DNA from: JAZGDL01 sp036477795
GTDB taxonomy: Bacteria; Planctomycetota; Phycisphaerae; UBA1845
NCBI GenBank assembly: GCA_036477795.1
Contig: JAZGDL010000526.1
Coordinates: 1 to 14,494, forward strand
Direction: 5' to 3'
DNA length: 14,494 nt
Shown here: piece by piece, positions 6,927 through 13,058 of the stretch
Position numbering within the stretch: position 1 is the first letter of the stretch
Layout: each line of letters opens with the position of its first letter
The notes under the pieces: generated by a model
Databases searched by the model: none
Told to the model about the DNA's origin: nothing
Seen by the model: the letters and a program-made list of their open reading frames with translations, nothing else
Position numbers and translations under genes: made by a program

Positions 6927-6990
6927 AGCCGTCATTGTTGTTCTTATTCCCGTCGTCACAGGCCTGACATACCGGATCGAGCGTACCGTC

Positions 6991-7190
6991 TCACCACATG
7001 TGCCCTCCACGGCCGAGCAGTCGCTCCGGCAGGCGCTGCACGACAACGGTGGACACAACACTGGTGATCCCGCCGAGAAACCCGTCGATCACCGCTTCGC
7101 GCAGGCTGCAACCGGCGGTAATTCCGGCCATGAGTATCAATCCCACGCGAGGTACGCACGCTTTGGTGTTACGATTCGTTTCGGCTTCAA
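6991..7190 (-). pseudogene. Small lipoprotein gene apparently broken by a one-base frameshift
   Basis: On the minus strand TTG 7190 is preceded at 7 nt by GGAAGG. It encodes MKPKRIVTPKRAYLA and then hits a stop (W-D-stop) near 7137. The adjacent frame carries on exactly where the signal should: GLILMAGITAGC, then SLREAVIDGFLGGITSVV and on to a TGA at 6991. Restoring one base near 7147 would join them into a ~66-residue lipoprotein with a Lys/Arg-rich n-region, hydrophobic core and ITAGC lipobox. Without it, the second frame could only start at GTG 7146 or ATG 7131, with no ribosome site and a poor signal. Third-position GC of the second frame is high, as expected for coding. It may be a real mutation or an assembly error. 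The product function is not recognised. Confidence 0.5.
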
Positions 7191-7218
7191 GAGCAGTCCT
7201 TCCATGGATAGACAGGCT

Positions 7219-7243
7219 CGGTATCTCATATCCTTTGATACCG
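7219..7243 (-). terminator. Hairpin just downstream of the haem-porin gene
   Basis: CGGTATC at 7219-7225 and GATACCG at 7237-7243 form a 7-bp stem with an 11-nt loop, about 20 nt after the stop of the minus-strand gene ending at 7264. No T-run follows, so it is at best a weak terminator. It could also be a regulatory site of the lipoprotein remnant that starts at 7190. Confidence 0.3.
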
Positions 7244-7263
7244 GAAGGTCACCATGCCTTCCG

Positions 7264-8448
7264 TCAAAACAGCAGGGAAAAGTGGATAAAGAACCCCTGG
7301 TTGTCTTTTTGAGCGCGGTACTGAACTTGTAACAAAACGGTGTGGTCCTTGTTCGGTCCCGCAAACACGAAATAGGGAATGTAGGCCGGGTCCCGGCCGG
7401 CGTTGCTGACATGTTCTACGCGGAAACCGACGCCGGGGCGGAACAGGTCGTCGATATCGCGCGTGTAGAGATACTCCACCTCTAGGCTGGAGCGTACGCG
7501 CGGTGAGCCGTCGCGTCGATCGTCTATGCCCAGACCACCCGTAAAATAGAAATTGTCGAAGTTGAGCGTGCCGACTCCGGTCACGAGCCAGCGGTCGTCA
7601 CCGATAAAGGAATGCAGGCCGATCGAGTTGACGCCCTTCCGGTAGAACGTTTCCAAGAACACGCCTTTGGGCTCTCCGCGCAATTCGAAGCTTGCCTCGT
7701 CGCGAGCTTTTGAAGTCAGGGGAATCGAAAGCTCCCCGACAAACGGTACCGTCACGAAGTGAAACAAGCCGTCACTCGGCGAGTCATCTTGGATCGATTG
7801 AAACGAATAGGTCAGTCCCGGCGAACGTCCGGCGGGCGAGAACGACCTGAGCGACTCGATTCGTTTGTCGCTCGACGACTTGCCCGGAAGTGACGTGCTA
7901 AACAGCGCCGGCTCGCTGATCGACAACCGCCGCGAGACGTCAACCTGGTTGAGAGCGCGATACTGGCCCAAGGTCAGGGAGCTACGCTCATCGACCTTCC
8001 AGTTCACGAAGGCGTCCTCGAAACGACCGCTGCGGTCCCGGATGCTTCCGTCGGAACGAGTTCCGCGGCTCACCGTTCGCCATTCCACGAAATATGATAA
8101 ATAATCACCGAGTGGACCACCGCTGATGATCTCAACCTTGGGAAAGAGAGTTTCACTAAACCCCTTCGGATCTTGATCCTCGTGACTCCCGGTCAGCCAG
8201 ACGGCCAACGGTAGCGTGTCTACCTTCTTTTTCTCGTCTTGCGGCGACAGGCGGTACCCGCGTGCAGCGAACTCGAGTCCGTAGGCGTTCAGCTTGGGCG
8301 GGATCACGTGACAGGCGTTGCATCTCATGTTGTACGCGCGCGCAAACTGGGGCGTGGCCTGCGCATGCGGGGACCAAGTAAGGAAGGCGACCCCCGCCAG
8401 GCAGACAACCAGCAATTTTTGTACGATCGTATTGTCTTGGTCAAGCAT
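7264..8448 (-). CDS. Outer-membrane porin-like protein with a single N-terminal c-type haem site
   Basis: This is a 394-residue exported protein. ATG 8448 is chosen because it opens a clean signal peptide (hydrophobic core KLLVVCLAGVAFL, cleavage after AQA at residue 31). An upstream ATG at 8523 would place a charged stretch before it and abut the operator. Right after cleavage comes FARAYNMRCNACHVIPPKLNAYG. CNACH (C43, C46, H47) is a c-type haem site, and the surrounding pattern is shared with small haem domains fused to porins. The rest is rich in alternating beta strands and aromatic/Gly turns, ending in FFIHFSLLF with a terminal Phe, as expected for a beta-barrel inserted by BAM. Divergent from a metalloregulator with an operator-like palindrome between, it is probably metal-regulated. 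Its role could be metal or electron transfer across the outer membrane; this is inferred. Confidence 0.75.
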   Translation of the reverse strand: MLDQDNTIVQKLLVVCLAGVAFLTWSPHAQATPQFARAYNMRCNACHVIPPKLNAYGLEFAARGYRLSPQDEKKKVDTLPLAVWLTGSHEDQDPKGFSETLFPKVEIISGGPLGDYLSYFVEWRTVSRGTRSDGSIRDRSGRFEDAFVNWKVDERSSLTLGQYRALNQVDVSRRLSISEPALFSTSLPGKSSSDKRIESLRSFSPAGRSPGLTYSFQSIQDDSPSDGLFHFVTVPFVGELSIPLTSKARDEASFELRGEPKGVFLETFYRKGVNSIGLHSFIGDDRWLVTGVGTLNFDNFYFTGGLGIDDRRDGSPRVRSSLEVEYLYTRDIDDLFRPGVGFRVEHVSNAGRDPAYIPYFVFAGPNKDHTVLLQVQYRAQKDNQGFFIHFSLLF

Positions 8449-8529
8449 GGAATGTTTCCGTTCGCTCAATGGTACCCAGCGGCAAACCGCGCGGGCGTCC
8501 AAATGCAACTTCCCGAGAGCCATTACTAT

Positions 8530-8543
8530 TTAGGCAAACCTAA
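8530..8543. promoter_or_regulatory. DtxR/MntR-type operator-like palindrome
   Basis: TTAGGCAAACCTAA has perfect 5-bp arms (TTAGG/CCTAA) and a 4-nt centre. The arms match the ends of known DtxR/IdeR/MntR-type boxes. It overlaps the predicted -10 region of the haem-porin promoter, a position that would allow repression. The adjacent divergent gene encodes a DtxR-family protein. Confidence 0.55.
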
Positions 8544-8564
8544 TATGAAGTTTTCAGATGTCAA
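8537..8564 (-). promoter_or_regulatory. Candidate promoter for the haem-porin gene
   Basis: On the minus strand a perfect TTGACA (8564-8559) is followed 16 nt later by TAGGTT (8542-8537). The -10 is poor (3 of 6) but lies inside the TTAGG/CCTAA palindrome. Initiation near 8530 would give a leader of about 80 nt to ATG 8448. Confidence 0.4.
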
Positions 8565-8585
8565 CTAGAAACTTTTTTAAACTAA

Positions 8586-8635
8586 AAAAACTTGTTGGCA
8601 CTGATAACTTAAAAACTTGTTGACACTGGTAATTT
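8586..8635 (+). repeat. Tandem 25-nt direct repeat in the divergent regulatory region
   Basis: Units 8586-8610 and 8611-8635 agree at 22 of 25 positions and share AAAAACTTGTTG(G/A)CACTG. A third, partial, inverted copy (GTTGACATCTGAAAACTT on the minus strand, about 8565-8548) overlaps the haem-porin -35. The units may be binding sites for a regulator, or duplicated -35 elements with A-tracts. Confidence 0.6.
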
Positions 8636-8648
8636 CGGACCGTAAGCT
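8620..8648 (+). promoter_or_regulatory. Candidate promoter for the metalloregulator gene
   Basis: A perfect TTGACA at 8620-8625 is followed after 17 nt by TAAGCT at 8643-8648 (3 of 6 to consensus). The -35 lies in the second 25-nt repeat unit. Initiation would be near 8655. Confidence 0.4.
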
Positions 8649-8726
8649 GGAACCACTAGAATTGGCTTTTCATTAGCTGATTTGAGCCACCCAATCGGCG
8701 ACCTTCGAGGGTATACACGCGATCAG

Positions 8727-9386
8727 ATGCTCCGCACAGCCGTCCAAGACTACATCAAAGTCATTTACGAGTTGGAGGTCGCGCAGGGACAGCCGACCAC
8801 TAAGGCGGTTGCCGAGGTGCTCGGCGTACAAATGGCCTCGGTGACCGGGATGGTCAAACACCTGGCGGGAGAAGGGGTTCTGAAACACCAACCATACCGG
8901 GGCTTCAAACTAACACGGAAGGGGCGCGAGGAGGCGCTCCGCATGGTCAGGCGTCATCGACTCCTTGAGCTGTTCCTTGTGCGGACGCTTGGGCTGCGTT
9001 GGGACGAGGTGCATGCCGACGCCGAACAAATGGAACATGCGGTCAGCGATGCTCTGGTCGAGCGTATATACGAGTACCTGGGGCATCCGCAGTTCGATCC
9101 GCACGGTGCCCCCATTCCCAACCTGGACGGCACAGTCCTTGCTCGCAGAAGTGTCTCGATTGCGCAGCTCAAGGCGGGCGACGACGGTACCGTGACCGAA
9201 GTCGAGGATAAAGATCCGGCATTCCTGCGCTTTGTGTCCTCGTTGGGCATTGAAATCGGTTCAACCCTGCAGGTGATTGGCAAGGAGCCGTATGGCGGGC
9301 CGATGAGGCTTAGGTTGGGAACGCGAAACATCGTGATGGGCACGGAGGCCGCCGCCCGCGTGCGAGTCGCGCGGACCGAATCGTAG
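8727..9386 (+). CDS. DtxR/MntR-family metal-dependent transcriptional regulator with FeoA-like domain
   Basis: This is a 219-residue repressor-like protein. Residues 1-70 form the winged helix (AVQDYIKVIYELE, then VAEVLGVQMASVTGMVKHL and GFKLTRKG). Residues 71-135 form the metal-binding and dimer domain (MVRRHRLLELFL, HADAEQMEHAVSD, then GHPQFDPHGAPIP, a family hallmark). Residues ~145-215 form an SH3/FeoA-like domain. By alignment in mind with DtxR and MntR, the ligands would be D8, H77, E81, H96, E100, E103 and H104. D8 and E100 replace the Met and Cys of iron-type DtxR and so look MntR-like; K11 replaces the Glu of B. subtilis MntR. ATG 8727 matches the family start; TTG 8682 in frame adds 15 residues, and neither has a strong ribosome site. 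It probably controls the divergent haem-porin gene and possibly itself. Confidence 0.85.
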   Translation: MLRTAVQDYIKVIYELEVAQGQPTTKAVAEVLGVQMASVTGMVKHLAGEGVLKHQPYRGFKLTRKGREEALRMVRRHRLLELFLVRTLGLRWDEVHADAEQMEHAVSDALVERIYEYLGHPQFDPHGAPIPNLDGTVLARRSVSIAQLKAGDDGTVTEVEDKDPAFLRFVSSLGIEIGSTLQVIGKEPYGGPMRLRLGTRNIVMGTEAAARVRVARTES

Positions 9387-9454
9387 CTGGTAATGGCATC
9401 CGTGATGATCCGGCAAGGTTGCTGCGTCGGTGGCGCAAGGTGTTATCGCAGACC

Positions 9455-9709
9455 TCATAATGATCCACTCCGGGCGCCTCCGAGCAAGTCGCGCAGGACC
9501 GACCCATCAACCACGAGTTCCACGTCCAACGTTCCCCCGACCTCTATTTTGAGCGGGGACAGACTACTAAATGTCCCCGTCACGGCTACGGGAGGGATCA
9601 CCACGTCCGGGCAGTTCGCGCCGCCATTGCAAATCGTCACACCCTGCGCCGGCATACTGAACAATCCCAACACTAGTACAGCAACTACACTACTACAGCA
9701 TTTTCTCAT
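9455..9709 (-). CDS. Small exported protein of unknown function
   Basis: This 84-residue protein is not recognised. ATG 9709 is preceded by GGAAGGGA at good spacing, one of the strongest ribosome sites in the window, so it is probably a real gene. Residues 1-23 are a signal peptide (hydrophobic SVVAVLVLGLFSMP, cleavage after AQG). The mature part begins VTICNGGANCPDVVIPPV, with two cysteines that could form a disulfide, and continues as a probable beta-strand segment (KIEVGGTLDVELVVDG). The sequence ends abruptly in a Gly/Arg/Ser tail, so it may be the remnant of a longer secreted protein. It converges with the metalloregulator gene, which ends 68 nt away. Confidence 0.6.
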   Translation of the reverse strand: MRKCCSSVVAVLVLGLFSMPAQGVTICNGGANCPDVVIPPVAVTGTFSSLSPLKIEVGGTLDVELVVDGSVLRDLLGGARSGSL

Positions 9710-9790
9710 AACGTTCCCTTCCGGAATTGCGTAGCCTCAAAGCGCGGCTACCTGGTTAACTTGCACCCGGGATCAAGTCCGATATGGCGG

Positions 9791-9821
9791 AATCAAACAA
9801 TCCCGGCGACAGGGGCCGGGA
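9791..9821 (-). terminator. Intrinsic-terminator-like hairpin on the minus strand
   Basis: TCCCGGC (9801-9807) and GCCGGGA (9815-9821) form a 7-bp GC-rich stem with a 7-nt loop. Read on the minus strand, the stem is followed by TTGTTTGATT. It could end transcripts coming from the HU gene side and insulate the small exported-protein gene at 9709. Confidence 0.45.
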
Positions 9822-9968
9822 CTCAGGGGGGCGACATGATCGGCGTCATCCCCTCCACCGGCCCACGTATATTGATCGGTATAGGCGTAAGATACCTCAC
9901 GACCTGAGCCCGTGTCAGCCCTGCAGGAAAAGAAGTCGCGCTGCACTACTGCTCGACAACTTGGGACA

Positions 9969-10090
9969 CTAACAAAACGGGGTGAAATCAGAGCCGCGAC
10001 CCTGAGGGCGACCAAGGCGGGAGCCCGAAGGGAGCGGTCGATGCCTGACGATTCTCCCGCTTCCTGACGGGCGCGGCTCGGTTTTGTTAG
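9969..10090. repeat. Nested palindromic dispersed-type repeat
   Basis: There are three nested inverted pairs: CTAACAAAAC 9969-9978 with GTTTTGTTAG 10081-10090 (10 bp), GAGCCGCG 9991-9998 with CGCGGCTC 10072-10079 (8 bp), and GCGGGAG 10017-10023 with CTCCCGC 10054-10060 (7 bp). All are perfect and in register, so a ~122-nt cruciform or long RNA hairpin is possible. Repeats with these arms (CTAACAAAACCGAGCCGCG type) are, from memory, widespread between genes in Planctomycetes. Confidence 0.7.
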
Positions 10091-10100
10091 AGTCCCTTAG

Positions 10101-10201
10101 TCCAGGAGGAGGGACCGAGAAGGGATTCTAATAAGGGTCCAGGGTACCCTCAACCTTACTCCAGGAGGGGGGCCCGAGAAGGGATTTTAATAAGGGTCCA
10201 G
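10101..10201. repeat. 42-nt direct repeat, two copies at 59-nt spacing
   Basis: Units 10101-10142 and 10160-10201 match at 39 of 42 positions. Each starts TCCAGGAGG, has GAGAAGGGATT in the middle and ends TAATAAGGGTCCAG. A partial match (CCTTA) extends upstream of each. They lie just downstream of the HU gene on its strand and adjoin the nested palindrome. Confidence 0.7.
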
Positions 10202-10234
10202 CGTCGAGATTGGCTGTCGCAGCCGACGGGGCCG

Positions 10235-10597
10235 TTAACTCTTGGCTATCTTGGCGCTGCCGTCGGTGGTGGGTTGGAGTGGCAGGCCTGTGGTGTGGTC
10301 AATGTTATCGGATTGCTCCAGTAGACGCTCTTTCATGAGCCGCCCCACTTTGAATTTGACGATTCGCTTCGATGGGACCATGACCTTTTCCATGGTCTTG
10401 GGGTTCTGGGCCTTGCGAGCCGCCCGAACCCGGGCCTCGAATACGCCGAAGTCTCTGAACTCCAAGCGGTTACCGCGCCCCAGCTCGTCGACGATGTCGT
10501 CCAGGAACTGCTGAATGATTCGTTTGACCAGGACTCGCTTGGTTTCGGTGACATCCGCAACGCGATCGATAAGTTCCTTTTTAGTGACCGTGGCCAT
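10235..10597 (-). CDS. HU/IHF-family DNA-binding protein with a C-terminal extension
   Basis: This is a 120-residue nucleoid protein. ATG 10597 is preceded by CAGGGA. Residues 1-90 are the canonical HU fold: MATVTKKELIDRVA, the helical dimer core (VKRIIQQFLDDIVDELGRGNRLEFRDFGVFEARVR), and the DNA-binding arm AARKAQNPKTMEKVMVPSKRIVKFKVG. In the arm, AQNPKT stands for the usual GRNPKT/GRNPQT and keeps the Pro that intercalates into DNA. The final ~30 residues (SDNIDHTTGLPLQPTTDGSAKIAKS) go beyond the ~90-residue bacterial norm and are polar and probably disordered. It bends or compacts DNA as a homo- or heterodimer. It is transcribed alone, probably from the promoter at 10735-10763. Confidence 0.92.
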   Translation of the reverse strand: MATVTKKELIDRVADVTETKRVLVKRIIQQFLDDIVDELGRGNRLEFRDFGVFEARVRAARKAQNPKTMEKVMVPSKRIVKFKVGRLMKERLLEQSDNIDHTTGLPLQPTTDGSAKIAKS

Positions 10598-10734
10598 GCG
10601 AAATCCCTGGTCCCAAGAAGTGGGAAAACTCCGTGCCTGCTACCGATCGGCTGTGCCGATGAGCCACGACGCAATCGGGGGGACTAGGACCGGCGCAACC
10701 CACGTTCCCGATCGGCCCCCAGTTTACGCAAGTC

Positions 10735-10763
10735 ATGATACAGCAAAGGGTTTCGTCAATCAA
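10735..10763 (-). promoter_or_regulatory. Candidate promoter for the HU-family gene
   Basis: On the minus strand TTGATT (10763-10758) and TATCAT (10740-10735) are 17 nt apart, matching 4 and 5 of 6 consensus bases. Initiation near 10728 would leave a leader of about 130 nt. Confidence 0.45.
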
Positions 10764-10829
10764 GTCGATTGTTTCAGAGCGTATCGGCGGGGCCGGGGCG
10801 TGGTGTCGGCAGCGGTCTGGGCCGCGGCT

Positions 10830-11150
10830 TTAACGTTCGATGAATCCGCGACGATGGGATGTGAAACGACGTCGGAACTCGTTTTCAATATTGCGTGTTT
10901 GGCCCTGAAGGTCCGAGAATCGCTCATGAAACTGAATGGTCTCGCGCGTCAGCCGGCCGGCGACAGTGCTGGGCCAATCAGACCTGGCTTGCACCATGGT
11001 GCCCAGCGTTTTACCAGGCATTCGATCAAAAAGCAGGTACGGCTTTAGTCGGCTAGTGCCGTTGTGGTAAGCGACGTTGAGCCGCTGAGATGCACAGCCG
11101 GTAATAGCCGTGAAGCCGAGAATCAGAGCCAACAAACTTCCCAAGCGCAT
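10830..11150 (-). CDS. Small lipoprotein of unknown function
   Basis: This is a 106-residue protein. ATG 11150 follows a purine-rich ribosome site (GGGGAGGGAAGCAGGAA) and opens a lipoprotein signal, MRLGSLLALILGFTAITGC, with lipobox ITGC and the lipidated Cys at 19. The mature part is basic and polar (YHNGTSRLKPYLLFDRMPGKTL) and ends in a likely helix or coiled coil (ETIQFHERFSDLQGQTRNIENEFRRRF). The frame is open further upstream to 11354, but that part is only translated repeat DNA (dispersed copy B and the palindrome at 11303), so the shorter start is preferred. I do not recognise the family. It is transcribed in the same direction as the HU gene, 232 nt away. Confidence 0.65.
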   Translation of the reverse strand: MRLGSLLALILGFTAITGCASQRLNVAYHNGTSRLKPYLLFDRMPGKTLGTMVQARSDWPSTVAGRLTRETIQFHERFSDLQGQTRNIENEFRRRFTSHRRGFIER

Positions 11151-11191
11151 TTCCTGCTTCCCTCCCCGATGTGTGCCGCAGCATGTGCCGC

Positions 11192-11300
11192 GGCGGGGTG
11201 GCACTCCTCTCTTTGGAGGTAGGGAGCCGATGATCGCGGGGCGGTTCACCTCAGCGTATATCATCGCGTCCCCCATGTCCAGAGGACATGGGCCACCCGC
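11192..11300 (-). repeat. Dispersed repeat, copy B (inverted relative to copy A)
   Basis: Read on the minus strand it begins GCGGGTGGCCCATGTCC and follows copy A (6811-6926) through ATCATCGGCTC and beyond. It contains a compact perfect hairpin, CCCATGTCC-AGA-GGACATGGG (plus strand, about 11272-11292), which in copy A is duplicated and imperfect. It lies directly upstream of the small lipoprotein gene. Confidence 0.7.
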
Positions 11301-11302
11301 CT

Positions 11303-11354
11303 GTGGGACAGGCTTTCTAGCCTGTCGATTGACCGGCTGGAAAGCCGGTCCCAC
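11303..11354. repeat. 24-bp imperfect palindrome with 4-nt loop
   Basis: The arm 11303-11326 (GTGGGACAGGCTTTCTAGCC...) and the reverse complement of 11331-11354 match at 21 of 24 positions, around the loop GATT. Repeats of this GTGGGAC.GGCTTTC.AGCC type are, from memory, common between genes in Planctomycetes and Verrucomicrobia. It adjoins dispersed repeat copy B with 2 nt between, so the two may be one composite element. Confidence 0.7.
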
Positions 11355-11605
11355 ACTGGTGGATATGCTTCCAAGCGGCGTGCCGTATGGTCGTGGATGC
11401 GGTGATTTCTAGTTAGTCCATGCCCGCATGTTGGAAAGCGGCATCCGTCTTCCGTTGAAACGGCGCGTAGCGGTTTGAGAGACTCTCGGGATTAAGCAGC
11501 GGTGTTGCGTGGCATCAACACGATGGCTACCGGACGCAATTGCCGCTGCCGGTGCAGGCGCGTACCATCAGGCTTGGAGAGTGGTCAGTATTGAGGTGAA
11601 TCACT
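11355..11605. other. Intergenic DNA upstream of the aminopeptidase gene, no gene seen
   Basis: About 250 nt between the palindrome and the aminopeptidase start. I find no credible coding region or good promoter match. The only clear signal is the ribosome site GAGGTGA at 11593-11599. Confidence 0.4.
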
Positions 11606-13057
11606 TTGCAAATAACGATTAAGAGCTGGTCGAGCTTGAAGCGCCGCGGGGATCTTTTCGTGCCGCTGTTTTGGGCCGAGCGGGGGCGGTCCTCCTTGCC
11701 GCCCGGGCTATCACTGGAAGGCGTGAGGACGCCCGAAAAACTTGGTGATTGCGTTGTGGTGGGTAAGCCGGCGGGCGGATTTGAAACCGTGACCGTGGTT
11801 TCGATGGGCCTGCGGGAGGAGTGCACGGCTGAGCGGCTTCGATGTGTGGGCGGCGCGGTGGCAGGCGCGATGGCGTCACGGAAGCTGAGCAGCGCCGCCG
11901 TTGATGTGAGGGAGGTTACGGCAGTCTGTCCGGATGAGGGGGCCCACGCCCTGTGCGAGGGGCTGACGCTGGGGTCGTTCCGGTTTGACCGCCACAAGAC
12001 AGACGCCGGCAGGCCGGTCAAGTTACGGGTTACCCTGGCGACCGGGCGGGCATCGAAAAAGTTGTCGACACAAGTGGGGCGGGCGTCCCTGGTGGCGGCA
12101 GCGACGAACTACGCGCGGGAGCTTTCGCATGAGCCGGCTAACGTCATCAATCCGGTGACGCTTGCGGCCCGTGCGCGGAGCATGGCCAAGTCGGCGGGAC
12201 TGAAGTGCAGGATCATCGATCACCGTCAGATGCAACGGCTGAAGATGGGGGCGTTTCTGGCGGTGGGTCAGGGCAGCGTGTCGCCGCCGCGTTTGATCGT
12301 GCTGGAGTACGGTGGGCGCGGTGGCGGGGGCGGCAAGTGCGTGGTGCTGGTGGGAAAGGCGGTCACCTTCGATACCGGCGGCTATTCGCTCAAGGACAAA
12401 GACAGCATCGTGGGGATGAAGTACGACAAGTGCGGCGGGACGGCGGTGTTGGGGGTGATGCAGGCAGTGGCGGCGTTGAAGATTAAGGGTCCGGTGGTTG
12501 GACTGGTGGCGGCGGCGGAGAACATGGTGGCGGGCAACGCCTACCGGCCTAACGATATCATCCGGTCGATGTCGGGCAAGACCATCGAGATTATTAGTAC
12601 CGATGCGGAGGGACGGCTGGTGCTGGCCGATACGCTTACATTCGCCCAGAAGCACTACAAACCGCGGGCGATCATCGACGTGGCCACTCTAACTGGCGGC
12701 GTGGTGGTGGCGTTGGGCAAGACGCTGGCGGGATTGTTCTGTGACAATAATGGTCTCCGCGATCAACTGTTGGAATCGGGCAAGCGGACCTTCGAGCGAT
12801 TGTGGCCTATGCCGATGCACGACGAGTATTTTGAGCTTTTGCGCAGTGATGACTGCGATTTCAAGAACTCGGGGTCGCGAGGGGCACACTCCAGTCAGGG
12901 CGCCGTTTTCTTGAAGCAGTTCGTGGATGAGAGGATTCCCTGGGCACATCTGGACATTGCCGGTGTGGCGTCGGTGGACAAGGCTGGACCTTATTGCCCT
13001 AAGGGTGGCACGGGGTTCGGCGTTCGGCTGCTGTGTGACTATCTGGAGAGGTTGTAG
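11606..13057 (+). CDS. pepA: Leucyl aminopeptidase, M17 family (PepA-like)
   Basis: This 483-residue cytosolic metallopeptidase removes N-terminal residues from peptides. TTG 11606 is chosen because GAGGTGA lies 6 nt upstream. The N-terminal ~150 residues form the variable domain, and ELSHEPANVINP opens the catalytic domain. Metal and catalytic residues are in place: K251 and D256 in VGKAVTFDTGG, K263 in YSLK, D274 in MKYDKCGG, and D333, E335 and R337 in STDAEGRLVLAD. KYDKCGG replaces the usual K.DM.GAA in an otherwise conserved motif. The C-terminal part (DVATLTGGVVVALG, AGLF, PMHDEY, AHLDIAG) and total length fit active, hexameric M17 enzymes with two metal ions per site. Some PepA proteins also bind DNA; nothing here tests that. 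It is the first gene of a two-gene operon with rmuC. Confidence 0.95.
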   Translation: MQITIKSWSSLKRRGDLFVPLFWAERGRSSLPPGLSLEGVRTPEKLGDCVVVGKPAGGFETVTVVSMGLREECTAERLRCVGGAVAGAMASRKLSSAAVDVREVTAVCPDEGAHALCEGLTLGSFRFDRHKTDAGRPVKLRVTLATGRASKKLSTQVGRASLVAAATNYARELSHEPANVINPVTLAARARSMAKSAGLKCRIIDHRQMQRLKMGAFLAVGQGSVSPPRLIVLEYGGRGGGGGKCVVLVGKAVTFDTGGYSLKDKDSIVGMKYDKCGGTAVLGVMQAVAALKIKGPVVGLVAAAENMVAGNAYRPNDIIRSMSGKTIEIISTDAEGRLVLADTLTFAQKHYKPRAIIDVATLTGGVVVALGKTLAGLFCDNNGLRDQLLESGKRTFERLWPMPMHDEYFELLRSDDCDFKNSGSRGAHSSQGAVFLKQFVDERIPWAHLDIAGVASVDKAGPYCPKGGTGFGVRLLCDYLERL

Positions 13058-13058
13058 G

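Larger units (their letters stand above)
9710..10234. other. Intergenic region rich in palindromes and repeats, no gene seen
   Basis: This 525-nt stretch holds a 6-bp hairpin in the leader of the 9709 gene (GTAGCC 9731-9736 with GGCTAC 9746-9751), the terminator-like hairpin at 9801-9821, the nested palindrome 9969-10090 and the 42-nt direct repeat 10101-10201. Between 9825 and 9965 two minus-strand frames give protein-like but unrecognised strings with no ribosome site; I call neither. Confidence 0.5.

Noticed and set aside
6991..6993. Recoded TGA (selenocysteine or tryptophan) in the small lipoprotein frame
   Set aside because: The gene already carries a frameshift, no downstream selenocysteine element was seen, and other genes in the window use TGA as a normal stop.
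9825..9965. Minus-strand frames with protein-like strings such as VSYAYTDQYTWAGGGDD
   Set aside because: Two overlapping frames look equally plausible, neither has a start with a ribosome site, and no family is recognised.
10515..11048. 177-codon plus-strand frame across the HU start and the lipoprotein gene
   Set aside because: It is antisense to two supported genes and has no family features.
11151..11354. N-terminal extension of the small lipoprotein to an ATG at 11354
   Set aside because: The extra 68 codons are translated dispersed repeat and palindrome. The lipoprotein signal and ribosome site both point to ATG 11150.
12927..13058. N-terminal extension of RmuC to an ATG at 12927
   Set aside because: It overlaps the conserved end of pepA in another frame, and GTG 13059 has a proper ribosome site directly before the transmembrane helix.
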